The translations under genes and the position numbers were made by a program. Of a DNA stretch of 64,000 nucleotides, positions 52,939 through 61,866 are shown one piece after another. The notes beneath the pieces were generated by a model. The model saw nothing but the letters and a program-made list of their open reading frames with translations. It had not been told where the DNA came from and did no database searches. This DNA is from an uncultured Bacilli bacterium (GTDB taxonomy: Bacteria; Bacillota_I; Bacilli_A; RF39; UBA660), in the NCBI GenBank assembly GCA_934130175.1, contig CAKOXP010000001.1, positions 1 through 64,000 of the forward strand. The letters are read 5' to 3'. How positions within the stretch are numbered: position 1 is the stretch's first letter; each line of letters begins with the position of its first letter.

Positions 52939-53346
52939 ATGTTAGTTAGTTTAGAAGAAGTAGAACTTGCAAAAAGAATTGTTGATACTTGCAGTTATTC
53001 ATTTTTGAATATAGAAGATATAAGTCAAAATTTTAGAGATTTAGGCTTTCTAGTAAATAAAAATAAAATGATAGGCTATACTTCATATATGGAATATGAT
53101 GATGCAAAAAAGCGTGGAGTTATTTCTTATAGTGTTGAAGAAAGTTTAAAACGTCAAAAAGAAATCTTACTTTTGAATTTTTCATATTTTATTATAAGTA
53201 GCAATAAAAATATGAAAATTTATTACAAAGATATTCCTACAAAGAAAGCTCTAAAGAGATTTTCAAAGTTACTTACGGACACCTCTGTTGATAAAGAATT
53301 TGGTGTTTATGATGAAGATAGTAAACAAGGAGGTATAAAAAAATAA
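52939..53346 (+). CDS. hypothetical protein between hisS and aspS
   Basis: A 135-residue protein that starts three bases after the hisS stop and whose TAA overlaps the aspS ATG (TAATG), so it is translated as part of the operon. It has a helical N-terminus (SLEEVELAKRIVDTCSYSFL) and a mixed rest with many aromatic residues (GYTSYMEYDDAKKRG), with no membrane segment or recognised motif. Bacteria usually have hisS and aspS adjacent. A role in tRNA charging or in its control is possible by position only. Confidence 0.7.
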   Translation: MLVSLEEVELAKRIVDTCSYSFLNIEDISQNFRDLGFLVNKNKMIGYTSYMEYDDAKKRGVISYSVEESLKRQKEILLLNFSYFIISSNKNMKIYYKDIPTKKALKRFSKLLTDTSVDKEFGVYDEDSKQGGIKK

Positions 53347-55091
53347 TGAAAAAGATTTATAATACAGATTTAAGTATAAATGATGTCAAAAAAGAAGTTA
53401 CTTTATATGGCTGGGTCCAAAAGAAGCGTGATTTAGGTGGGGTTTTATTTATTGACCTAAGAGATCGTAGTGGTCTTATTCAATTAGTTATTAATGATGA
53501 TAATGAATTTTTTGATACTGCAACAACTCTAAAAAATGAAAGTGTAATTAAGGTTACTGGTTTAGTACGTGAAAGAGAAAATAAAAATGATAATTTAAAA
53601 ACAGGGGCAATTGAAGTTGTAATATCTAATTTAGAAGTGTTAAATCAAAGTATTGATCTTCCTTTTGAAATAGTTGATGATACAACAGCACTTGAAGATA
53701 CAAAATTAAAGTATCGTTATTTAGATTTAAGAAGAAATCCGGTTAAAAATAAATTGATTGCAAGACATAAAATTGTTACTTCTATTAGAGAATATTTGAA
53801 TAATTTAAATTTTATAGAAATAGAAACACCTATTTTATGTAAGTCAACTCCAGAAGGAGCAAGGGACTACCTAGTACCTAGTAGAGTAAATAAAAATAAG
53901 TTTTATGCTTTACCACAATCTCCACAAATATTAAAACAATTACTTATGGTAGGTGGAATGGAACGTTACTATCAAGTAGCTCGTTGTTTTAGAGATGAGG
54001 ACTTACGTGCTGACCGTCAACCAGAATTTACTCAAATCGATATGGAAATGAGTTTTATAGATGAAGAAGATATTGAAACAATTGTTGAAGGTTTAATGAA
54101 AAAAGTTTTCCAAGAAATTAAAGGAATAGATATAAAAACACCATTCCTTAGAATGAAATATGATGAGGCAATGGCTCGCTTTGGTTCAGATAAACCAGAT
54201 ATGAGATTTGGAATGGAACTTCATGATGTAACTAAATTATTTGAAAAAGGTGAATTTAAAGTATTTAGTAGTGCAATAGAAAATAATGGTATTATTTCAA
54301 GTATCAAAGTAGAAAATGAAGCTAATAACTTCTCACGTAAGAAAATTGATGAATTAACTGAATTTGTTAAACAATACAAAGCTAAGGGACTTGCTTTTAT
54401 AAAATTAGAAAATAATGAATTTACGGGTGGTATTAGTAAATTTTTAACTGATCAAGAAAAAGCTAGTTTGAAAACAGAATTAGATCTTCATGATAATGAT
54501 TTAGTATTCTTTGCATCAGATAAAAAAGAAATTGTTTATGCCTCTTTAGGTTCACTTAGATGCTTACTTGGAAAAGAATTAGGTTTAATTAAAGAAGATG
54601 ATTATAAATTCTTATGGGTAGTAGATTTTCCAGTGTTTGAGTGGAGTGATGAAGAAAATCGTTTTATGGCATGTCATCATCCATTTACAATGCCTAAAGA
54701 TGAAGATGTCGATAAATTATTAACTGATAAAGCAAATTGTCATGCAAAAGCATATGATATCGTACTTAATGGATATGAAGTAGGTGGAGGAAGTATTAGA
54801 ATTCATAAAGAAGAAATTCAAGAAAAAATGTTTGAAGCTTTAGGATTTACGAAAGAAGAAGCTTATGATAAATTTGGATTCTTAATTGATGCTTTTAAAT
54901 ATGGAACACCACCACATGGAGGACTTGCTATTGGACTTGAACGTTTAGTTATGATTTTAACAGGAACTACTAATATTCGTGATGTTATAGCATTCCCAAA
55001 AACTACATCTGCATCTGATTTAATGATGAGTTGTCCATCATTCGTTTCAGAAAAACAATTAGAAGAATTATATATAGATACAAAGGAGTAA
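53346..55091 (+). CDS. aspS: aspartyl-tRNA synthetase
   Basis: AspRS (581 residues, bacterial type about 580-590). The N-terminal OB fold binds the anticodon (VTLYGWVQKKRDLGGVLFIDLRDRSGLIQ). The class II core has YLDLRRNPVKNKLIARHKIV, the motif 2 region YQVARCFRDEDLRADRQPEFTQID and motif 3 GLAIGLERLVMIL. A GAD insertion domain is present (about 280-420), as in bacterial AspRS. The start overlaps the preceding stop by one base. It lies in an operon with hisS and proS and is controlled by the GAC T-box. Confidence 0.97.
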   Translation: MKKIYNTDLSINDVKKEVTLYGWVQKKRDLGGVLFIDLRDRSGLIQLVINDDNEFFDTATTLKNESVIKVTGLVRERENKNDNLKTGAIEVVISNLEVLNQSIDLPFEIVDDTTALEDTKLKYRYLDLRRNPVKNKLIARHKIVTSIREYLNNLNFIEIETPILCKSTPEGARDYLVPSRVNKNKFYALPQSPQILKQLLMVGGMERYYQVARCFRDEDLRADRQPEFTQIDMEMSFIDEEDIETIVEGLMKKVFQEIKGIDIKTPFLRMKYDEAMARFGSDKPDMRFGMELHDVTKLFEKGEFKVFSSAIENNGIISSIKVENEANNFSRKKIDELTEFVKQYKAKGLAFIKLENNEFTGGISKFLTDQEKASLKTELDLHDNDLVFFASDKKEIVYASLGSLRCLLGKELGLIKEDDYKFLWVVDFPVFEWSDEENRFMACHHPFTMPKDEDVDKLLTDKANCHAKAYDIVLNGYEVGGGSIRIHKEEIQEKMFEALGFTKEEAYDKFGFLIDAFKYGTPPHGGLAIGLERLVMILTGTTNIRDVIAFPKTTSASDLMMSCPSFVSEKQLEELYIDTKE

Positions 55092-55095
55092 TTAT

Positions 55096-56526
55096 ATGGA
55101 TAAAAAAAATAATGCGATTACACCTCGTAATGAGGACTTTGCTAAATGGTATACAGATGTTGTTCGTGCTGCACACTTAGCTGATTATTCATCTGTAAAA
55201 GGATGTATTGTAATAGAACCAAATGGTTATGCTATCTGGGAGAAAATGCAGGAAATACTTGATAAAGAGTTCAAAAAACTTGGTCATGTAAATTGTCAAA
55301 TGCCGCTACTTATTCCTGAAGATTTGCTAAAAAAAGAAGGTGAATTAGTAGAAGGTTTCGCTCCTGAGGTTGCTTGGGTAACAAAGGGTGGAGAAAAAGA
55401 GTTAGAAGAAAGATTAGCTATTCGTCCAACTAGTGAAACTTTATTTTGTGACTATTATGCAACTCATGTTAAATCTTATCGTGATCTTCCAAAATTATAT
55501 AATCAGTGGTGTAATGTTTTAAGATGGGAAAAAGAAACTAGACCATTCTTAAGAAGTCGTGAATTCTTGTGGCAAGAAGGTCACACTATTCATGCAAGCC
55601 GTGAAGAAGCAGAACGCGAAACAGATCAAATGATGGGTGTATATCACGCTTTCCATAATAATGTTTTAGCAATTCCTTCAATCCGTGGGGTAAAAACTGA
55701 AAAAGAAAAGTTTTCCGGTGCTGAATACACATTAACTAATGAAGCTTTAATGTATAATGGTGTAGCTTTACAAGCTGGAACTTCTCATTATTTTGGACAA
55801 AAGTTTTCTAAAGCTTATAATGTTACTTTTTCAAATAAAGATAATGAGTTAGAATATGCTTATCAAACATCATGGGGTACAACAACCAGAATGATTGGTG
55901 GTTTAATTATGGTACATAGTGATGATTATGGATTAGTTCTTCCACCAAGAATCGCGCCAAGACAAGTCGTTATTATTCCAATTGGCGAAGATGCAGAAGT
56001 TTTATCTTTAGCAAGTAAATATAAAGATGAATTACTAAAAAATGATATTACTGCTTATATAGATGATTCTAAAAAATCTCCAGGATTTAAGTTTGCTGAA
56101 GCCGAAGTTAATGGTATTCCTGTTAGAATTGAATTAGGTAAAAGAGATTTAGATAATGGAATTATTACAGTCGCAAGACGTGACACTAGAGAAAAACTAA
56201 CTACTACTAAAGATGTAGAAATCGTTTCATATATTAAAGATTTATTAGAAACAATTCAAAATGATATGTATAATCGAGCAAAAACTCGTCGTGATAATTT
56301 AACATTTGAAGCTCATAATTTAGAAGAAATGGAAAAAATTCTGAATACTCAACCAGGCTTTATTCATGCTATGTGGTGCGGAGATAAGGAATGTGAAGAA
56401 AAAATCAAAGAAATTCGTGGTTGTAAATCAAGATGTATCTTACCAGATGCAGAAAAAATTGATGAAGTTTGCGTATGTTGTGGCAAAAAAGCTAAACATC
56501 ATGTAGTTTGGGGAATTCAGTATTAG
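55096..56526 (+). CDS. proS: prolyl-tRNA synthetase (archaeal/eukaryotic type)
   Basis: ProRS of the shorter archaea/eukaryote-like group (476 residues) without the bacterial editing insertion. Motifs: WYTDVVRAAHLADYSSVKGC (near residues 15-34), AIRPTSETL, QWCNVLRWEKETRPFLRSREFLWQEGHTIHA (motif 2, near 135-165) and GTSHYFGQKFSKAYNV. The C-terminal domain binds zinc with four Cys (CGDKEC, CVCC) and the last residue is Tyr, as in this group. It follows aspS by four bases and has a shared transcript. Such ProRS genes in Gram-positives are a known mixed distribution. Confidence 0.97.
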   Translation: MDKKNNAITPRNEDFAKWYTDVVRAAHLADYSSVKGCIVIEPNGYAIWEKMQEILDKEFKKLGHVNCQMPLLIPEDLLKKEGELVEGFAPEVAWVTKGGEKELEERLAIRPTSETLFCDYYATHVKSYRDLPKLYNQWCNVLRWEKETRPFLRSREFLWQEGHTIHASREEAERETDQMMGVYHAFHNNVLAIPSIRGVKTEKEKFSGAEYTLTNEALMYNGVALQAGTSHYFGQKFSKAYNVTFSNKDNELEYAYQTSWGTTTRMIGGLIMVHSDDYGLVLPPRIAPRQVVIIPIGEDAEVLSLASKYKDELLKNDITAYIDDSKKSPGFKFAEAEVNGIPVRIELGKRDLDNGIITVARRDTREKLTTTKDVEIVSYIKDLLETIQNDMYNRAKTRRDNLTFEAHNLEEMEKILNTQPGFIHAMWCGDKECEEKIKEIRGCKSRCILPDAEKIDEVCVCCGKKAKHHVVWGIQY

Positions 56527-56579
56527 AATAACAAATACTAAAATTTAACATAATTTATAGTAATGAAAGAGGTATAAAA

Positions 56580-57884
56580 ATGAAATATTATTGTATAGGG
56601 ATTAAAGGAACAGGTATGTCAACTCTTGCTCAAATACTATATGATTTGGGTAACGATGTATCAGGATATGATGATGCTAAAGACTATAAGTTTACTGAAG
56701 AACATTTAAGACAAAGAAATATTAAAATATTTTATGATCAATCTGCAGAACTTACTAAAGATACGATTGTCACTTATTCTGTTGCTTGTCCATTAGATCA
56801 CAAAGAGTTAGTAAGAGCAAGACAACTTGGCTTAACTATTAAAAAATATAATGAAATAGTAGGTGATATTACTAGTTTATTTGAAACAATTTGTGTTTCT
56901 GGAACTCATGGAAAAACAACTACAACATCAATTATTCGTCATATTTTAGAAAAGACAGTTGGTTGTAATTATTTTGTAGGTTCAGGAGACGGAAAAGTAT
57001 CAAAAGATAATAAATACTTTGTTATTGAGTCAGATGAATTCAATCGTCACTTTTTAGCATATCATCCAACATATACAATTATTACAAATATAGAACGTGA
57101 ACACTTAGAATGTTATAAAGACATAGATGATATTAGAAATACTTTTGAAGACTTTGCAAATAAAACTAAAGATTTAATTGTAGTATGTGGTGATAACGAG
57201 GAAATAAGAAAAATAAATTATATAAATAAGCCAATTTACTATGGTTTTAATGAAGATAATGATGTTGTAATAAAAAACTTACAACTAGATGAAGATGGTT
57301 CTAAATTTGATTTATATTTTAATAATGAATTGTATGGAAACTTTATGATTCCCTTATATGGAAAACATATGGTAATGGATGCAACTGCTGCAATCATTAT
57401 TACTAAAAATATAGGTATCAAAGAAGAAGATATTTCTAATTCCTTAGAAGATTTTGAAAATGCTAAAAGACGTTTTGCCATTGAAAAAGTAGGAAATACT
57501 ATTTTAGTTGATGACTATGCACATCATCCAACAGAAATTAAAGTTACACTAGAAGCTGTAAGACAAAAATTCCCACATAAACATATAGTAGTAATCTTTA
57601 AACCTAATACTTATTCTAGAACCAAGGATTTTACTGATGAATTTATTGATGCTTTGCAAGTAGCAGACAAAGTCTTTTTAACAGAAATTGATTCAAACAG
57701 AGAAAAACAAGAAGATTATCCAGGCGTTAACTCTTCATTAATTACAAATAAAATTAAGGATGCTGAAATTATAAGTGAGGATGATTTAAAAGATTTAGCT
57801 AATTATAAAGATTCAGTTATTTGTTTTATGAGTTGTGCCTCAGTTTCACATCTAATAGATAAAGTAAAGGAGATTTTAAAATAA
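56580..57884 (+). CDS. murC: UDP-N-acetylmuramate--L-alanine ligase
   Basis: MurC (434 residues, usual 430-460) adds the first amino acid to UDP-MurNAc. The N-terminal Rossmann-like motif is IGIKGTGMSTLAQIL (near residues 6-20); the ATP loop is SGTHGKTTTTS (near 107-117). Later motifs NIEREHLECY, YGKHMVMDATAA and VDDYAHHPTEIKVTLEAVR are typical of Mur ligases of the MurC type. Its presence shows that the organism builds a cell wall. It starts 53 bases after proS with AAAGAGG upstream, so it may be cotranscribed. Confidence 0.96.
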   Translation: MKYYCIGIKGTGMSTLAQILYDLGNDVSGYDDAKDYKFTEEHLRQRNIKIFYDQSAELTKDTIVTYSVACPLDHKELVRARQLGLTIKKYNEIVGDITSLFETICVSGTHGKTTTTSIIRHILEKTVGCNYFVGSGDGKVSKDNKYFVIESDEFNRHFLAYHPTYTIITNIEREHLECYKDIDDIRNTFEDFANKTKDLIVVCGDNEEIRKINYINKPIYYGFNEDNDVVIKNLQLDEDGSKFDLYFNNELYGNFMIPLYGKHMVMDATAAIIITKNIGIKEEDISNSLEDFENAKRRFAIEKVGNTILVDDYAHHPTEIKVTLEAVRQKFPHKHIVVIFKPNTYSRTKDFTDEFIDALQVADKVFLTEIDSNREKQEDYPGVNSSLITNKIKDAEIISEDDLKDLANYKDSVICFMSCASVSHLIDKVKEILK

Positions 57885-57897
57885 ATCTCTTTTTTCA
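57870..57897 (+). terminator. murC terminator
   Basis: GAGATTT (57870-57876) / AAATCTC (57883-57889) followed by TTTTTT; it includes the murC stop. Confidence 0.8.
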
Positions 57898-58044
57898 TAT
57901 TTTCCCATAATTGCTTGATAATTATTCTACATTTTTCTAGTACTCTAGATTTAGAAAAGGAGGTATGATAATTATAAGGGTTTCATAAAATTTTCAAAAA
58001 CAAAATAAAATTACATGTTATACTATATGTAGTAGGTGATTTAG

Positions 58045-58704
58045 ATGTATACAATATGTTACGTAGAAGATGAGGCTGACCTTTCTACCTTAATAAAAAC
58101 TTATTTAGAAAAAGCAGGTTATAAAGTTGTTTGCTTTGATAAAGGATTAGATGCAATTAACTATATAGGAGAAAAAGTTGATCTTTGGATTCTTGATATT
58201 ATGCTTAAAGATGGTGTTAGTGGTTATGACATAATTAAAGAAATTAGAGAAAAAGATTTAACAACACCAGTTATTTTTACATCAGCAAGAGACCATGACC
58301 TAGATAAAATTTTGGGTTTAGAACTAGGAAGTGATGATTATATTACTAAACCATTCTCACCAAAAGAGTTAGTTTTAAGAGTAAATAACATTATTAAAAG
58401 AGTTTATGATAGTAAAGAAGTCAATGCTATAAACTATTTAGATTATGTTATAGATATTAAAAGAAGAAATGTTTTTCTGGATAAAAAAGAAATAAAACTA
58501 ACTACTTTAGAATTTGATTTATTACTTTTATTTATCAAAAATACAGATAAAAGTTTCTCCAGAGAAGAGATTTTAAGTGATGTTTGGGGAGATGATTATT
58601 TTGGTTCAGATCGTGTTGTTGATGATTTGGTCAGACGTTTGCGTAAGAAAATGCCTAAATTAAATATAAATACTATTTATGGATATGGATATCGTCTTTC
58701 ATGA
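58045..58704 (+). CDS. CssR-like response regulator (OmpR family)
   Basis: A 219-residue response regulator. The receiver domain has acidic residues (Glu8, Asp9), the phospho-acceptor Asp51 in LWILDIML, the switch residue region VIFTSARDHDLDKILGLELG, and Lys in ITKPFSP (near 105). The winged-helix DNA-binding domain (about 130-219) has TLEFDLLLLFIKN and DRVVDDLVRRLRKKMPKLNI followed by TIYGYGYRL. This sequence is very like Bacillus CssR, the secretion-stress regulator controlling htrA-type proteases. The start overlaps nothing; the kinase gene overlaps the end (ATGA). Confidence 0.85.
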   Translation: MYTICYVEDEADLSTLIKTYLEKAGYKVVCFDKGLDAINYIGEKVDLWILDIMLKDGVSGYDIIKEIREKDLTTPVIFTSARDHDLDKILGLELGSDDYITKPFSPKELVLRVNNIIKRVYDSKEVNAINYLDYVIDIKRRNVFLDKKEIKLTTLEFDLLLLFIKNTDKSFSREEILSDVWGDDYFGSDRVVDDLVRRLRKKMPKLNINTIYGYGYRLS

Positions 58705-59975
58705 AATATATAAAAAACAAATTAAGTAGACAACTTTTATTTTTAATAGGCATAATCTTTGTTATTGTTTTTATTTCATTAGGAATCGTTCTTCCACAAT
58801 TACTTTTAAGTGTATCAGAAAATAGTATGTATACGTATTTAAGTGAACCATTAAAAGTTATAGAATCAGATGTAGATGATAAACTTTTAAATACAAAAGT
58901 TGCTTATTTATATATCATTGATAATAGAATAGTTATGAATGATAATTTTGATACTTTAAAGGGAATTGATAATCCTGTTAAAATCCTACCTAAAATGAAA
59001 AAACAATATGGTAAATTTTTATATAATCACCAACTATATTATTATTATAAAATCGATGATAACAGTGGTACTAAGATTGCTATCAGTGATGATAGTTATA
59101 TCATTGAAGTACGTGAAGAAATATTAAAAGCAATCTTTCCAATAGTTTTAATAACTTGTCTTTTAATAGGAACAATCCTAGTTTTATGGATTTCTATTAT
59201 AGTTAGAAAAATAGGTAAGTTAAAAAGTAAAATAGATAATATCGATAATTTAGATTATCCTCATACAATTGATTTTACAATTGATGACGAGATTAAGTCT
59301 TTAGCTCTTGCAATAGAAGATATGCGAATAGGACTAATTAATCAAGAAAAATACAGAAATCAGATGTATCAAAATATTTCTCATGATTTTAAAACACCAC
59401 TTACAGTTATAAAATCATATATAGAGGCTGTTCATGATGGTATTGAAGATAAAGATACTGCATTAAAAGTAATTGAAGAACAGTCTTATAAACTCGACCA
59501 AAAAGTACACTCACTTCTTTACTTAAATAAACTTGACTATCTAAAGGATAGTAAAAATATAAATATAGAACAAGTTGATATGAAAAAGATTCTAGAAGAT
59601 GAAATAGAAAAATTTAAATTTCATCGTAAAGAAATTAAATTCGTATTAGAAACTGATAAAAAATCAAAATATTATGGTACATATGAACATTGGGAAACTA
59701 TTCTTGATAATTTGTTAAGTAATTTTATGAGATATACAAAAACTACAATTAAAATTACTGCTAAACAAAATAAATTAGTTTTATACAATGATGGTGACAG
59801 TATTGATGATGAACTATTAGAAGCTATATTTACACCGTATCGTAAGGGAATTAAGGGTGAATTTGGATTAGGTTTATCTATTGTCAAAAAGACCTTAAAT
59901 ATTATTGGTTATGATATTTTAATAAAAAACGAAAAAAAAGGTGTTTCGTTTATAATTTCGAGAAGAAATTCATGA
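58701..59975 (+). CDS. CssS-like sensor histidine kinase
   Basis: A 424-residue sensor kinase with two membrane helices (about 11-35 and 147-168) around an extracytoplasmic sensor domain of about 110 residues. A HAMP-like linker follows. The phospho-acceptor is His228 in QNISHDFKTPLTVIKSYIEA; the ATP-binding domain has N-box LDNLLSNFMRYT, then YNDGDSID and GEFGLGLSIVKK. The gene starts inside the end of the response regulator gene (4-base ATGA overlap). Like CssS it should sense misfolded or over-secreted protein; its likely targets are not in the window. Confidence 0.88.
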   Translation: MKYIKNKLSRQLLFLIGIIFVIVFISLGIVLPQLLLSVSENSMYTYLSEPLKVIESDVDDKLLNTKVAYLYIIDNRIVMNDNFDTLKGIDNPVKILPKMKKQYGKFLYNHQLYYYYKIDDNSGTKIAISDDSYIIEVREEILKAIFPIVLITCLLIGTILVLWISIIVRKIGKLKSKIDNIDNLDYPHTIDFTIDDEIKSLALAIEDMRIGLINQEKYRNQMYQNISHDFKTPLTVIKSYIEAVHDGIEDKDTALKVIEEQSYKLDQKVHSLLYLNKLDYLKDSKNINIEQVDMKKILEDEIEKFKFHRKEIKFVLETDKKSKYYGTYEHWETILDNLLSNFMRYTKTTIKITAKQNKLVLYNDGDSIDDELLEAIFTPYRKGIKGEFGLGLSIVKKTLNIIGYDILIKNEKKGVSFIISRRNS

Positions 59976-60018
59976 ATTTGGATTTCTTTTTTTGGTTATA
60001 CTATAAATGGTGATATCA

Positions 60019-60810
60019 ATGAAAATCTTAATAGTAGGGGCAACATCAGGTATAGGATATAGTTTAGTAAAGTTTTTAGCAGGTAAAACTAGTCCTAATA
60101 TTTTTATTGGAGTACATTACAAAGAACAAATAACCCCGTTAAAGGAAAAATTAATTCATGATGGAATAGTTGCTGAAGTTGTAAAATTAGATGTATGTGA
60201 ATCTAGAGATAGACTTAAGATAAATTCTATTAATCCAGATTGTTTAATAGTCCATGATGGAGTTGGTAATGGAGGATCAATCTTGGAAGAAGATATCAAT
60301 GTTTTAAGAGATAATTATGAAACTAATATTTTTGGAAATTTTTCTTTAATCCAACAATTTTATAACATAAAGAAAAAGAATAAGGAAAAAGGGAAAATTT
60401 TTGTAACGTCTTCACTTGCTTCTATAATACCAATTCCCTTTCTAGGATGTTATACATCTTCTAAAGCTGCTATTTCAATGCTTTGCAAAACTCTAAGACA
60501 GGAACTATTATATCTTAATAAGAACATTACAATTACTTTGATAGAGCCCGGGGCATATTTAACCGGATTTAATCAGGTTATGATTGATAATAAAGATAAA
60601 TTTACTAATTTTGATAGTAAAATATATAGAAATAGAAAATTTATTAATCGTATTCAAAGAAATATATTTTTCTTAGTTGAAAAGAAAGATTATACTGATC
60701 TGGTAAAAAAAGTAGGTAAAGAAATATATAAAGAAAAGCCAAAATTCAGAATTAGAAGACCTATAATACAAAGTGTTTTTATAAAAATATATCTTATATT
60801 ATTTGGGTAA
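60019..60810 (+). CDS. short-chain dehydrogenase/reductase (SDR)
   Basis: A 263-residue classical SDR oxidoreductase. ATG 60019 is chosen (GGTGA five bases upstream; ATG 60007 is alternative). Cofactor-binding motif GATSGIGYSLVKFL near residues 7-20, VHDGVGNGG (a variant of NNAG) near 74-82, and the catalytic Ser in SSLASII plus Tyr145-xxx-Lys149 in CYTSSKAAISMLC. The substrate is unknown. Its last 60 residues are basic, with a hydrophobic C-terminus that may associate with the membrane. It is a separate unit after the kinase gene. Confidence 0.9.
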   Translation: MKILIVGATSGIGYSLVKFLAGKTSPNIFIGVHYKEQITPLKEKLIHDGIVAEVVKLDVCESRDRLKINSINPDCLIVHDGVGNGGSILEEDINVLRDNYETNIFGNFSLIQQFYNIKKKNKEKGKIFVTSSLASIIPIPFLGCYTSSKAAISMLCKTLRQELLYLNKNITITLIEPGAYLTGFNQVMIDNKDKFTNFDSKIYRNRKFINRIQRNIFFLVEKKDYTDLVKKVGKEIYKEKPKFRIRRPIIQSVFIKIYLILFG

Positions 60811-60880
60811 TATTTAAAAAAATTCAAAAAAGACTTGATAATATTTCAAATATTTGATATATTTAATGTGCTTGTTAAAT

Positions 60881-60957
60881 GGCGATGTAGCTCAGTTGGC
60901 TAGAGCGCTCGGTTCATACCCGAAAGGTCGTGGGTTCAACTCCCTCCGTCGCTACCA
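60881..60957 (+). tRNA. tRNA-Met (elongator, anticodon CAT)
   Basis: A 77-nt cloverleaf with encoded CCA. The acceptor arm GGCGATG / CGTCGCT pairs (with G-U), D arm GCTC / GAGC, anticodon loop TTCATAC and T arm GTGGG / CTCCC-like. It has no three G-C pairs in the anticodon stem and no C1-A72 mismatch, so it is not the initiator; it closely resembles the Bacillus elongator tRNA-Met. Ile2 (CAT) cannot be fully excluded. Confidence 0.95.
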
Positions 60958-60970
60958 AAATGGATATAAA

Positions 60971-60995
60971 CTAACTAGAGATAGTTAGTTTTTTT
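60971..60995 (+). terminator. tRNA-Met terminator
   Basis: CTAACT (60971-60976) / AGTTAG (60983-60988) followed by seven T; the same hairpin design as after tRNA-Arg. Confidence 0.8.
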
Positions 60996-61070
60996 GTTTC
61001 AATATTATATATAGGAATATTGAAGTGTAAAATTTTCTGTGATATAATATTTTAAATTATGGGAGGCATT

Positions 61071-61715
61071 ATGAAAAAAGATAGTGAAGATAAAAATGAT
61101 AACAAAATTGAAAAAATGAAAAGAATGATGTCAAGCAATCCTATACTATATACTCTTACCAAGGAATATAAGGATGAAACAGATTATATTCAGTTTATGA
61201 GAAAACATATAGAGGATTTTAAATTGTCAATTGGTTCTGAAACTGATGATGCAATAGTGGAAAGATTGATGAATATGCCAGCAATTGAATTTGATATAAA
61301 TTACAAACAATTGTTATTGCAACGAAGAGAAATATTACAGCAGGAAATTAATAGAACTGATTCTGAAATAAAAATTCAACAAGATAATTGTGATCACATT
61401 AGTGTATGTGTTGGCTGGGATGGACCTTTTCAATATAGAGATACAAGTATCTGCAAATGTTTATTGTGTGGTGAAAATGAACCTAGAACAAATTATCCTG
61501 TAATAAATGCAGCATACTATAAAGAAGAAAATTATGGCCATGGTCAGTTTTATTCCCATAGAAAATCTAGATTCATTGAACTTCAGAAATTGATGATGGA
61601 TGTACTTTCTGAAAAAACAGATATATCAAATGGTGAATTAGCTGATATGATGAATGATATTATTAATAATCCAGTAGAGAAAAAGTCAGGAAAGCAAAAA
61701 CGAAAACTAAAATAA
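61071..61715 (+). CDS. hypothetical Cys/His-motif protein
   Basis: A 214-residue soluble protein; ATG 61071 follows GGGAGG, and TATAAT is at 61043-61048. The first 110 residues are helical with a coiled-coil region (QLLLQRREILQQEINRTDSEI). Then comes CDHISVCVGWDGPFQYRDTS followed by ICKCLLCGE (near 112-141): a C-H...C...C-x-CxxC group that could bind zinc. The tail is charged and ends in a Lys/Arg-rich stretch. I do not recognise a family. It stands alone between two AT-rich gaps and lies near the sigma-related gene at 61867. Confidence 0.65.
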   Translation: MKKDSEDKNDNKIEKMKRMMSSNPILYTLTKEYKDETDYIQFMRKHIEDFKLSIGSETDDAIVERLMNMPAIEFDINYKQLLLQRREILQQEINRTDSEIKIQQDNCDHISVCVGWDGPFQYRDTSICKCLLCGENEPRTNYPVINAAYYKEENYGHGQFYSHRKSRFIELQKLMMDVLSEKTDISNGELADMMNDIINNPVEKKSGKQKRKLK

Positions 61716-61866
61716 ATATAGGTTTACTAGAAATGGTTGGTCTTTTATTAGAAATGGTTTTATGATTGATTTATAGTTTAAATAAGTTATTAGAAGTGTC
61801 AATTGTTTATTAATGATCAATAAATAAATTAATTTAGATAGTGATAATATTAAAGAGGTAATAAAT

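Noticed and set aside
57956..57988. Short ORF of seven codons after AAAGGAGG upstream of the response regulator
   Set aside because: Only one base separates the ribosome site from ATG, too close for efficient start; no attenuator-like hairpin follows.
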